A stretch of 64,000 nt of DNA from Hyalella azteca (lineage: Eukaryota; Arthropoda; Malacostraca; Amphipoda; Hyalellidae), in contig NW_025931366.1 in assembly GCF_000764305.2 (NCBI RefSeq), forward strand, positions 87,070 to 151,069. The letters run 5' to 3'. A program made the translations under genes and the position numbers. This document shows positions 53,535 to 64,000 of the stretch, in pieces. Within the stretch, counting starts at the first letter, position 1. The number at the start of each line of letters is the position of its first letter. Below the pieces are notes generated by a model. That model searched no databases and was not told the DNA's origin. It was given only the letters and a program-made list of their open reading frames with translations.

Positions 53535-53680
53535 TTAGTAAATAGAAGAAGAGGTAGAGTGGGAGGTGGAAGGGAGAGGTTCTGTGATGGTATTACGAAA
53601 CGAGTCCTTGCGTCCGGCGTAATTGCTTATCATTGCGACGATTGTGTTAGGTGATTCATTTTTGTATTGCGTCTTAGACA
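53535..53680 (-). pseudogene. Diverged duplicate of part of the 52.5-53.4 kb exon
   Basis: The minus-strand frame reads NTIVAMISN, then YAGRKDSFRNTITEPLPS before a stop. It matches ATIASISK, then DAGRKCSFRNTIIAAPLS in the exon at 53401-52532. Similarity covers about 100 bases and is clear in protein (AGRKxSFRNTI). It lies just upstream of that exon's start. It may be a decayed partial duplication or an alternative exon; there is no start codon of its own, and an acceptor-like TAAG precedes it. Confidence 0.5.
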
Positions 53681-54360
53681 ATGCAAAATCAATAATGAAA
53701 TACGGTACCTATATAATTTTCAAAAAGAAAAGTATCAAAATGAAAAACCTTATAAGTATAATTTTTAACCTTCTATAAACAATAAAAGAAGTATTTTATA
53801 AACAATAAAAGACAAACAATTCCAAAATCACAAATATCTTACATTGCCAAAGCGCACATTGATAGCAAAAAACTTCTATCAACAACAGCATTTGAATATC
53901 ATCTCCAATTCTGATCTTTAAATGAAGTTTATTCCTAAAAATCAATCCTGCGTTAAGTTTGTTACATAATAATTATGTGTTATGTTCCAAAAGCGAAAAG
54001 TGATAAAAATGTCATTTTATAATATTTTTCCAATTTTTGTACATTCTTTGAGTACAGTGATAACCGATGTACAAAATCCCCCTGAGGAAAAAACAAGCTG
54101 ACGTAATCTTATCTTGTAATTCATTCAACCAAACAGTCAAAATACACAGAAGAAATCAGTACCATACAAGCGCTTACATTATAATATTCATCTTCTGATA
54201 ATAAAGAGATAGAACCAAGATTCTCTGCCACTACAGAAAAAAAACTTTCGAGTGAAATTAGTCGCAAGAAACGAGTAACCGTTTCGAGAGATCATTAGAG
54301 TCATAAAATCTTACATCAAGCTGCCATATATAAATAATCTAAAATCAGAATGTTTAAACC

Positions 54361-54450
54361 GGCAATTAAGTATTTACTGACGCAAGCTGACGGCGATTAA
54401 GTATTTACTGACGCAAGCTGACGGCGATTAAGTATTTACTGGCGCAAGCT
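54361..54450. repeat. 31-bp array at donor edge of candidate exon
   Basis: Three units of GGCGATTAAGTATTTACTGA plus CGCAAGCTGAC, the last overlapping the predicted donor of 54521-54440. Confidence 0.95.
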
Positions 54451-54521
54451 GAAAAGGATTGGATTGTAGGGACTGTAGGCGTCCCTTGCTGATCGGCTGA
54501 GGACTCAGGCAGGTTCTGCGT
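54440..54521 (-). CDS. Candidate alternative exon (QNLPESSADQQGTPTVPTIQ)
   Basis: An 82-nt GC-richer island on the minus strand with acceptor AATTCCAG and donor GCCA|GTAAAT; phase 0 in, phase 1 out, the same as 48908-48812 and 9487-9349. It encodes TQNLPESSADQQGTPT, then VPTIQSFSACA, a serine/threonine/proline-rich segment. Three 31-bp repeats (54361-54450) span the donor edge, the arrangement seen at confirmed exons. It could splice to 5685 as another alternative tail. It may instead belong to an unrelated gene: a second minus-strand frame here starts MQCAGSIPKRALYVKRPIPD before a stop. Confidence 0.32.
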
Positions 54522-55954
54522 CTGGAATTGGGCGCTTCACGTACAAGGCACGTTTTGGGATGCTACCAGCACACTGCATCGTGATTTGCACTTTATTTTC
54601 ACTATAATAATTCGTCGTGTAGAGTATAAATACATAAATATGCATTTAAACTTTAGTAAAAAACCTAGAGAACTAAGATCGATTAGCTCGAGTCGGAGGG
54701 AAGCTAACTATCACAGTCACGACTAAACGATGAGAGGGACAAGGAGGAGTTTGAGATGATAAATAGATAATATAATCGAAAAATATGCTGATGTATTGTC
54801 AGTGGTGGAAATGACTTACGAGATTCTGAATTCAAAACAGAATTTAGAATAGTGCTTATCAAACTCCACGCAGGTCATCAATTGCATTTTTTCGCGCAGT
54901 TTTCACTTTTATTGATGATAATGATGAATGCAAGTCAGAATAATGCCCACAGATTAATATTAACAGATACATAAATTATGTCTCTACATTGATAATGGTT
55001 CGTTTCAGAAAACAAATCTATATATTTATTTATTTATTAGTCTCCGACCTATATTATTTATTTATTTGTCTCCAACCTATTAATATTTAATACGATTCTA
55101 TGAACACTTTGAGCAACACAATTCATTAATATACTGTACGCATAACGTTATCAAAAACTAAAATAACTGATCACGACTAACAAAGATGTACGTCATATAG
55201 GATTCAGAATTCGATTGGAAATTAATGCGAAAAATGAGATCTTGTCAAGTTAATTGCAAATGCGCCAATAATCACAGGATAATAAGGTTAAATTAGAGAA
55301 AAATGAAATGAATGAATGAATGAAGAGAAGGCAAAACATTCCGCAAATGAAGGATATAGACACTAGACGTACTAAACCTTCTCGACAGACACGAAGGGCT
55401 TTACATCTAACATGGCCAGAGGTCGCAGAAGCACGTGTTTGAATACATTGCTTTGAACCCACCAATATTTCAATCAAACCAAATTCGACCCGCAAACCGC
55501 GAACACCATTTGCATGTAAGCGGTGACTGCGATAACCTCGTCACGAAACTGTACGTTCGCCATCAAACTGGTGAATATTCTTCGAATGAAATACAACTAT
55601 ATTCGCGCAAACATATAAAGCTGAACATGTATGAAGATCAAGTGGAATTCGTTAAATGGACTCTAGTTATTTGAGTTTGGCAACGTCCTGATAGTTCAAT
55701 TATCAAGTGAATTTAATTTTACGGTAGCGTAGGTAATAATAAAGCACGAATTATGTCGGCTTCACAACGCCTAAAAAGTCTAGCCTGTTCTCAGTGAAAA
55801 AGAATTGATGCGATCGAGACCAGCCAAAATTGGGCAGCTGACAGTTAAAGATAGAATTTGGAGACCAAACTGACGTTTGAAATCTTCCCGCAAAAGCTAT
55901 TGATTGTCGAGATAATTTGATCCAATTTCCAAAAAGCTAACACCGAACTTCCCC

Positions 55955-56150
55955 TGCCAGACCCAAGTCAACAAACAGCACGAGGAGTTAGAAAGAAAAC
56001 TAAAAAGAAAAAATTATACATAAATTAAATAGGCTAAAAAATGAATGCAATTCCCGACTCAAGTCAACAAACAGCACGAGGAGTTAGAAAGAAAACTAAA
56101 AAGAAAAAATAATAAATAAATTCAATAGGCTAAAAAATGAATGCAATTCT
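55955..56150. repeat. 97-bp tandem duplication
   Basis: AAGTCAACAAACAGCACGAG starts at 55964 and again at 56061, followed by nearly identical A-rich sequence in both copies. Confidence 0.95.
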
Positions 56151-56159
56151 ATAACGTTG

Positions 56160-58990
56160 GATTTTACAGCGATCGAAAAATAAAAATACAATTAATTAAA
56201 CATCCAGGAGTATGTGTTATATCTAGAGAGATTAATAAGTCAATCATATTACAAACCCCGAATAACAAGAGATTGCCAAGAAAACTATTAAAAAGTATTT
56301 TAAAAACTCGCACGACCAACATTTCAAATTTTCCGTGCCAGATGGTAATAACGCTTCAGTAAAATATGGGTAACTATAAAAAAATTCAAATCTTATACAT
56401 GCTCGTACCAATTCAATCAATAAACAGGGTTGCAATATTGATTTCTTTCGGCAGTGTTCTCACAAATTTTCATTTTAAAAAAATTCGAACAACCACGTTA
56501 ATAAATAAGAACTGCTGTAAACATCAGCAGCTGAATAGTTTAGGATTCATTATGATGCAAGGCACAACGATCGCCTAGCGCTAGTCTAAGACAAACTCGA
56601 ACTTAGGCTACAGGAAAGGCGCAATTGCGGTTTGCAGTCCAGAATGCGTATTTCCTCGACAATCTCTTGATCTCTGAATCGCTTACCATTAGTTTACACT
56701 TGAGAAAGACACGCAGTATATAACATCACACGCACTTCACACTTTATACAAAAGACGGGAACTGAATGCACTGCCTTGTACGAGGGTTTGAATATATCTG
56801 AACAAAGAAATTTCTGATCCTATATTTCCTTTTCAGGCTCATATCTCATATGAACTTAGTTTATTGGAAAGACTTAGTAATAACATAAGTTTATATTAGT
56901 AGTAATAACATTAGTTCATCACCGGCAGTCGTCCACTGACCATTGATTGAATGTAAAGTAATTAAGATTGAATCTTGGATGCATCTGCATTGTTTTTGTA
57001 GACAAAAAGGCATATTTTAAATCTAACCCTACATCGTTTCGAGTATTCAGCAAAATTTTTGTATCTGAAATTGAATCCAGGCTATAAATTTGAAATAATC
57101 TACATATTTAAAATATATTTCTAACTTCAATTATTAATTTATTTTTCATTATGCTTCGTAAATCTTGTCGACTCTTTCATAAAACTGTTGAAAATAATTG
57201 CTATATAACAATTTCTTCGTTGAACATTAAATAGAACCAGAATATCCTATATATAGGATCAGGCTGTTCATTTTTTAAATGTTAATCCAATAAAATAATT
57301 AGCATTTGACACTTGAATCGCCTGCACTAATATTTAAATCGCATAATGGAAAATTTAAAGCCACAGCCGGTAAGTTCAACATGAGGACAAAGTCACATAA
57401 ACAATTTGAGAATTCTTGGCGCCCATGCATAAAATTAGAGGTACACAAAATTGAGAGCTCGGTTGCAAACATCCACAAATGCACTTTTTCGAAAGGGCAT
57501 AGAAACTTTACAATCAATATACGTAATATAAAATAATTTAACCATGCAATAGTTGGAATCAAATGACATAAAGTAAGACGTATGAGGAAGTGCGCTGTCA
57601 CCGTAAAACAACATAATAGATATTATAATATATAATATATATCTGCATAATGTATTATAATAATATATCATATCTGCATGTGGCGCAGATATAATATAGC
57701 CTTACAGAAATTTTATATTCGAAAATTATTTACATTTTCCATCTTTTTCACCTAGCTGAAATAATTGAACTCCTTTATAACCTTTTTATGATGTAAGAAC
57801 ACAGATTTGAATGAGCCATACTCGCCGCTGTTGTAACCTTGTTGAGGTCCTAAATCTATACTAAGAATTCATATAAGTTAGAATACAGCTTCAGAACAAT
57901 ATGGTTCGTTTGAAGAAAATAATTGTCCGCAAGTTCAATATCATTTTCATAGTAGCGTCGGCGGTTCCATTATATAGTACCGTGCACAACATTAGGGAAG
58001 CACTGACTAATTAACTTTCGGACACAAGATAGTCACAGTGACACCTGAGGAAATATAATAGAAAAATCTATGCTTTACGAGCGTATACAAATGCCTATTA
58101 AAACAATGCTGGATGTAGTCAACAAGCTTATTCTAGGCAATACCGTACATTTCTACAGTCAATTAAATGAGAATTGTAAATTGGCAGTGAAAACCAGCAA
58201 TACATTGATACAGTCAATTATACGTGAACTGTAAATTAGCATCAAGAACAAACGGAAGAACCGAGTAAGTAAACTCCGACTAATGATGTTTCTTGAAGGC
58301 TATTAAGATTTAAAATAAAAAATTAACTATGTTTCCTGTGAATCGATGAGTTCCGTCATTGACTCAAGCTTCCGCATTATGCAAATGTTTAAACTATATG
58401 AAGAAATCAGTAACAAACCAGATCAATATTGAACACTCATATCCCTGCATATTTTCTAACAAAAATAACTGCGAATGATGAGTACCTTTTATTGTTTACA
58501 ATATTTGTTCTGGATAATACGATGATCACAACTGAAAACAAACACACAAACTGATGTGTAGATTTAATTCACTGTCTGAAATTATTTATTTAATGCGGTA
58601 CTCCGCATTAAACCAGAACACCAGAGTATTGCATTTGCAGGTAATAAATCATATCGAAAAATTAAGAAAAATGATTCATTTTTTTTAGATCGTCGATAAA
58701 TGAAAATATTATTCTGTTGCAAATCACATGATAAATCACACTAACATTTGAGTTTAAATTATTTTAAGCATAACGTTATCATGTCTGCATCTGCGTCGCA
58801 AAAATCAAGAAACACGCGTAGATTCAAAACACATCATTCAAGAACTAAACGCTATAAAACACGATAACACTTTTTATATTAGAAATCAAACCCATACATA
58901 GGAGCCTTTTCCCGGCTGACCAAACACCATAGTTAATTTGCGAGAATGAGTAAGAAAGAAAGCCGTTATGAATAGTAAAACCGTTAGAAA
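56160..58990. other. AT-rich stretch, no gene seen
   Basis: Palindromic AT patch TATTATAATATATAATATAT near 57620-57670. No exon-like island. Confidence 0.55.
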
Positions 58991-58994
58991 TAGT

Positions 58995-59180
58995 AAGAAA
59001 TGTGGCGCAGAATTTACAGTTGCAGCGACAACTAAGACCCAAGGCCGGCTTCTCGGCGACGCCTGAGGAGGAGGGAGAGCGGCTAGGACACGTGAGCACT
59101 CGCGTGAAGGCCAAGCCATGCGCCTGTGCCATGCTGACCGTGAATGTGAACGCCGCTGTTGCGTAAGCCATGCGTATGTT
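58995..59180. other. GC-rich island, possible exon
   Basis: On plus, TTTACAG/TTGCAG to GGACAC|GTGAGC gives a 66-72-nt phase 0-0 exon reading RQLRPKAGFSATPEEEGERL. On minus, CTCCCTCCTCCTCAG is a good acceptor. I could not decide between them. Confidence 0.25.
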
Positions 59181-59199
59181 GTCATCATCTCGGTCTAAC

Positions 59200-61860
59200 C
59201 ACAGTAATGTTTTAAATGAACCTCATACCTCCTATACTTCACTTCTCCACATTCACTATTAAAAGTTACTTACTAAGACAGTCGGTAATTTACATTCGAT
59301 GTAACCGAGTGTTTGACATTGAAAAAAGTACTCGATTTTATGGACAGGCAAAATTTCAACATTGCAGAGATATTGTTGAGAGGTTGGTCAATGTAATTCA
59401 TAGAAATTTCTAATCAGGTGAAAAATGAGAATTCCATATAGAGGCTCTCTGAAGTCAGGGATTAGAAAAAAAAAATTGACAAAATTACTTTTTAAGATTA
59501 ACGCTGCCAAATATTTAAAAACAATAGCAAAAAAATCGATTCAAACAATCAAGAAAATTGATGCAAGTGAAACTCCATCATACGGCAGCAATAACAATTG
59601 ACCTGCATGGTAACAATAAAATTTTACTTCGCACGTTTGTTGTGTAAGAAGTCATTCGTAATGAGAACACCAAAGTTTTGATTTACATAGTCATCGCAAA
59701 ATTAAAGTGAATAATTCCCATCATAGAAAAAACGAACAAACTAATTTCTGAATAAATATGAAATTTGACTGGGTTTATACCTAAAATTTCAAAGCAACAG
59801 AATAATGTTCAACTTTGACTACAAAAACAACATATAAAAATGTTCATGAAACAAACGAGGTACAAAATTACAATTTATAGAGAAGGATGTCAACTTTAAT
59901 TTTGATGTGAGTTATCTCTGGATGATAAAACAAATTATAACGGATAGGCTAAATCAACTTAAAACAGAACAAGAGCTAAATATTTCTTACAAATAGGAAG
60001 TTAACTAAGACGTCAATATTTCATTTCTGCCTCTCCAGAAACTTGAGCATTGAGCAGCATTATAATAAATTAATATATAAATTTACAATATAACAGATAT
60101 CATCAGTTATGAACTGCGGAATAAGAACGATGTATGAATAAGAAAAATGTATATGTTGTGAGCATGTCATGAGTTTGTAGAAACTAGAATTTTCGAAAAA
60201 AATTGAAACTTTATAAAAAATTATAAATTTTTCAAAAAAGATCAATGGTTTGAAAATAAATTTACTTGCATCATACATCTTACATTGATACGCAACAAAG
60301 AAGCCTTGCACAAATCCTGCATTGCAACACAATGCAGAACTCTTGAGAAAACGTAAAAAAAAATTAAAAAAAAAATTGAAAACGCCGACTTCTGGCCGCG
60401 ACTCCAATTCAAGGTCTGACTTCAACACGCCCTAATTGTGGAAAAATTGCAATCGATGCGTCACTATCACAATATAACTAATTTATTCACACATGATTAA
60501 TACAAAAAATACATACAATCTGTATCTGTTTAATCAAAACTTGATTTCATTGAACATTTCATTGTGTGATTTACACGTCTATCATGAAACTAAATTTTCA
60601 ATCACGAAATTTTGAATTGCTAGAAAATTTGGTTAAGAGGTTACTAAATTCTCAACAAATATAAAAATAAATTGCATCTCATCACTAGCAAGTGCTGACA
60701 TGGCGACATGAGAGTACACAAATAACAATAAATTTTATTTGATATGAGAAAAAATTCAGTACGAATATCATAAGCCATTGAACCATTGCTTCGTTGAAAT
60801 GAATAGTCGTATTCGTGAATCAGCGTACTCAGCATGACTGCAATTGAGATGGTCGTCATGTACAAGATATGAAATATTTATCTAAATTAAATAAAATATA
60901 CGTAAAGCCACATGAAATTTTAAAGCTGGAAAGTTAGTCATGACTAAAAATATTTTGCTAACCAGCCTTAACTTAGCGGAATTAGAATTTCATCATTTTA
61001 AAAATTGAAGTATGTAACAAATAAATTGCACACCAGTGGGTAGTTTGTAGGAATACGTTAAACAAAATTCACTAGTTATATATAATATATACCAAAACAT
61101 TTGGATTTATCATAACAGGCGCGAATCTCAGATAGATTTCTCAGAACACGGAAAGAAATTAGGAGAAACAGGAAAAAATAATTTAACAACGAATGAGAAA
61201 CGTTTGCAGCACAGTTTTTTTAAACATTGATATTAGTACAGCAGTTGAAAAAAAAAATTCTGCCACACTGAATGAGGTACATTGAGACACAGTAAAGATA
61301 TTGACAATTGATGCTCAAGTGAACGCTAATGGTTACCATACCAGGGCACAAAAATATGGCGATAAAGGATTAAATAAGAAAATAAAGTACGTCGTAAAAT
61401 TATCTTTAACAAACTCAAAATTATTCCGATTCTCTGACTTCCATATACTTATTTCGATGTTTCATTTCGATGTACTGTTTGTTAATTTATGGTAACTGGC
61501 GTTCATATCTTTCAAGAATAAACTCGTCTTTTTCACTTCAAAACTTTCACTGAAACTTAGAAACTTGCATGTTCACATAATGTGATACTCAACTTTTATT
61601 TAACCCCGCAACGGTAGTTAATATTGAAGTAAAATTGTAGCGAATCGAGAAACGAATATGAGGCGGTTTGCACAACTGTTTAATAAAGTACGGACAAACT
61701 TGCACAGGACACACAAGACGGGATGTGGACTCGAGTAAACTAAAGGCAGTCCAGCGCCATAGGTTTATCACACACACACGTATTCACATGTATAATTTTC
61801 ACATGTATAACTCAATATACTGATGACTACCTAAATTGACTTCAAGTGTAATTTTAATAA
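59200..61860. other. AT-rich stretch, no gene seen
   Basis: Reading frames here are AT-driven; no repeat array or splice-bounded island noticed. Confidence 0.55.
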
Positions 61861-61867
61861 AATCTTG

Positions 61868-62020
61868 ACACCGGAAGAGGACAACAACAAGAGCCGCATG
61901 CGCTCGACGCGAGACTCGCGCTCCTATTGTTCCGGCATTGAAGATAAGCTGCGGCGTATAGCCTGTGGCCTCGCACGCCGGAACTCTCCCACTAACGCAG
62001 GACAAACTACGGTGTAAAGT
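61868..62020 (+). other. GC-rich open stretch, possible exon
   Basis: The plus frame reads LTPEEDNNKSRMRSTRDSRS, then YCSGIEDKLRRIACGLARRN to a stop. Its charged composition looks coding-like. The acceptor is weak and the only donor is GTGTAA near the stop. Product unknown. Confidence 0.22.
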
Positions 62021-62029
62021 AAACCCACT

Positions 62030-64000
62030 GCACACCTTAGTGATTCTTTGCTTATATAATAGCGAAAACTTTGGACTTTTTATATTAGACGTGAATAAAG
62101 TATTGTAAATGACGGTCGCCGGCAATGGGCATTCAAAACTGAAAATTTTCCACATTTCTCATAGGCAATCCTTATATAATTAGACAATAAAACAAGACCC
62201 ACTTGATCGTAATAAAAACGGGTAAACAATTTGTATTTCTTAAAGAAAGTGTAGCCAACCCAGAAGAATGAGAAGACTTACACCCAGCCTTAATAAGATG
62301 CTCAACTTAAAAATCGAACACAGCTTTGGATGTAGAATTATGAATCCTAAAAGCTGAATTGAAGGTAAAAAATACCTTATCCTATAATTAAATGGATAAA
62401 AAACAGTTTTATGTAAATTTAATAAAGATATAGTTTCAATCTAAGAAATTAACATCATTGTTTGAAAAATGAGCCAATCAATAAAAAATAAACTGAATTT
62501 TAGAAATGAATATTCAAAAAAGAAAGCCTTACTGCTGACTGCTGACAATTGTCCACATAATTAAATTTGGCGCTAACGAAGTAGCGAAATCATCAACAAA
62601 AAAAAAAGAAAATGTAAACTTGACATTAGTTTACCTTGTGGCTTGTGCGTCGGTTGTAGAGCCATCTCAAACACCAATTAAAAATTGAAAAAAAAAACAC
62701 CAAAAAGGTTAAAAATCTCAGGCATCACGAATTTATCAAGTCGAATAATTATTTGTCACCTTCGGGAGGCCTTAAGTGACCAAAAAACTGAAGCTGGAGA
62801 GAAAAGAGCTACGATAGCATCTCAGAGACGAAGAACCAAGAAAATACGAGCGGCAGATACTTTACATGCAGGCAGTCCAGGCCGCGTATCAACCTAATCT
62901 ATAACCGAGACGCGCAGTCTGGTGCCACAACGTTAAAACCTAACCCGATTACCGAAGGCACCATATCACAAGCTCTGTCTGTGATCAGGCGCTCCAGAAC
63001 TATGTACCTATGAACACCAAGTCCAACGTATATGGTGCTTGAAGCGCTAAAAGTATGTTATTTCAAACGAATTTTACACAGAGCTTCCAAAAAATACTAC
63101 GCTCAATTAAAACTAGTCCATCGTCATCAGCCTAAGTTTGGCTGGGCCAGCTTATCTCTGACTTGGCTTCTACTAGCCTAAAAATTTTACCTTAGAAATA
63201 TTCTTCTGAAATTTCACCAGAACACAGAGCAACATATGTACAAAATTATATGAGCTTCATGGATTTAATAGTTCAAGGATATCCAAACCACACTTGAGGA
63301 TTGAAGATCACATAGCTTCGAACACCCAGTCGAGTTCAGCTGCCCGAACGGCATGAAACCAGCGGCCAGTTGAGCAGCTTTTGTTCTCACTGTCTACTCG
63401 CCCATTTAAATTACCTCTACCCTAGTAAAAAATATCTGTTTCTATGGGGCCGATGTATGGCCAACGGTCGATCGGTGACATTAAGGCTCTGATGTTATCG
63501 GTGCCCAAGCTATAGGCCTTCACCTGAACTAACTGACCAGCGATTTATAACCCTCCAGCTGTCATCCCTATCGCTGAGTGGCATCACTTTCGACGGCTAA
63601 ATATAAACTTTGAAACAAGTGACTAAGTGAATAATAATAAAATGAACGATGATTCTGACATGTCTAGCTGAACAACGAGTCTATCATAGTCAGATGAACC
63701 TTTCATCATACAAACTTATTTGTCAAATGATTAAATTGTAAACTTGAATCGATTTGAAAAACGTTTATTAAAGCACTGATTTGTAAGCGAGGTAATAAAT
63801 TTCGTTTTGCTGTAACGGGTAATTTACAAAATCCACATCATATTTTATGATGCCGATAATAGTTGACAAATAATTCGCTGGACATGTAAAGAAAAAAAAA
63901 ACTCGTCTGTAGGAATTACTTCCTAAGTAAGCACAGGAAAGGAATCTGGTAGGAAGTCACTAGGTACTTGCAAAGTTGAATTAAGGTCTGATGGCAATTA
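62030..64000. other. Right end of window, nothing firmly recognised
   Basis: A plus frame at 62765-62897 reads LREALSDQKTEAGEKRATIA, then SQRRRTKKIRAADTL, with a charged composition, but it has no clear splice sites or homologue. Confidence 0.4.

Noticed and set aside
60060..60428. 122-codon minus-strand frame with hydrophobic stretches
   Set aside because: Phe/Ile/Lys-rich composition typical of AT-rich non-coding DNA; no splice or start support.

Overview
This window is eukaryotic: AT-rich, mostly intron and intergenic DNA, with short GC-richer exons that have GT/AG splice sites, many minisatellites and several families of small inverted-repeat elements. Repeat style, gene structure and protein sequence suggest an arthropod, perhaps a malacostracan crustacean, but that is inference and I cannot name the species. 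A 38-base Nextera/Tn5 mate-pair junction adapter at 29386-29423 shows that the window is a short-read assembly with at least one artificial join.

One gene can be identified firmly. It is an S-adenosylhomocysteine-hydrolase-like protein of the AHCYL1/AHCYL2 (IRBIT) family on the minus strand. Six exons (48908-48812, 5685-5539, 3522-3422, 2218-2116, 1425-1258, 410-260) were joined by hand; all reading-frame phases agree and the protein follows the family from the serine-rich regulatory segment into the catalytic-like domain. The rest of the domain, including the NAD-binding part, lies beyond the left edge. The intron between the first two of these exons is about 43 kb.

Upstream of the shared exon at 5685-5539, which begins in phase 1, there are several candidate alternative N-terminal exons: a two-exon set (10858-10754 plus 9487-9349), a short start exon (13805-13772), a phase 0-to-1 exon (54521-54440), and a 290-codon first exon (53401-52532) that could splice in phase to 48908-48812. 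All are inferred from open frames and splice signals. If real, the locus makes IRBIT isoforms with interchangeable N-terminal regulatory tails.

The most unusual observation is that nearly every exon edge of this gene is buried in its own tandem array. In several arrays, above all those at donor sites, the copies carry the last 20-35 bases of the exon together with the splice site. Each array has its own unit and copies decay with distance from the exon. Two duplicated donors (3329 and 48638) stay in frame with open sequence, so they could lengthen the protein by 31 and 58 residues.

The remaining sequence holds minisatellites (12 to about 97 bp units), at least four small inverted-repeat element families, one perfect 17-bp hairpin, and several GC-rich islands with splice-like signals that I cannot assign. 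No tRNA, rRNA, CRISPR array or transposase gene was recognised.
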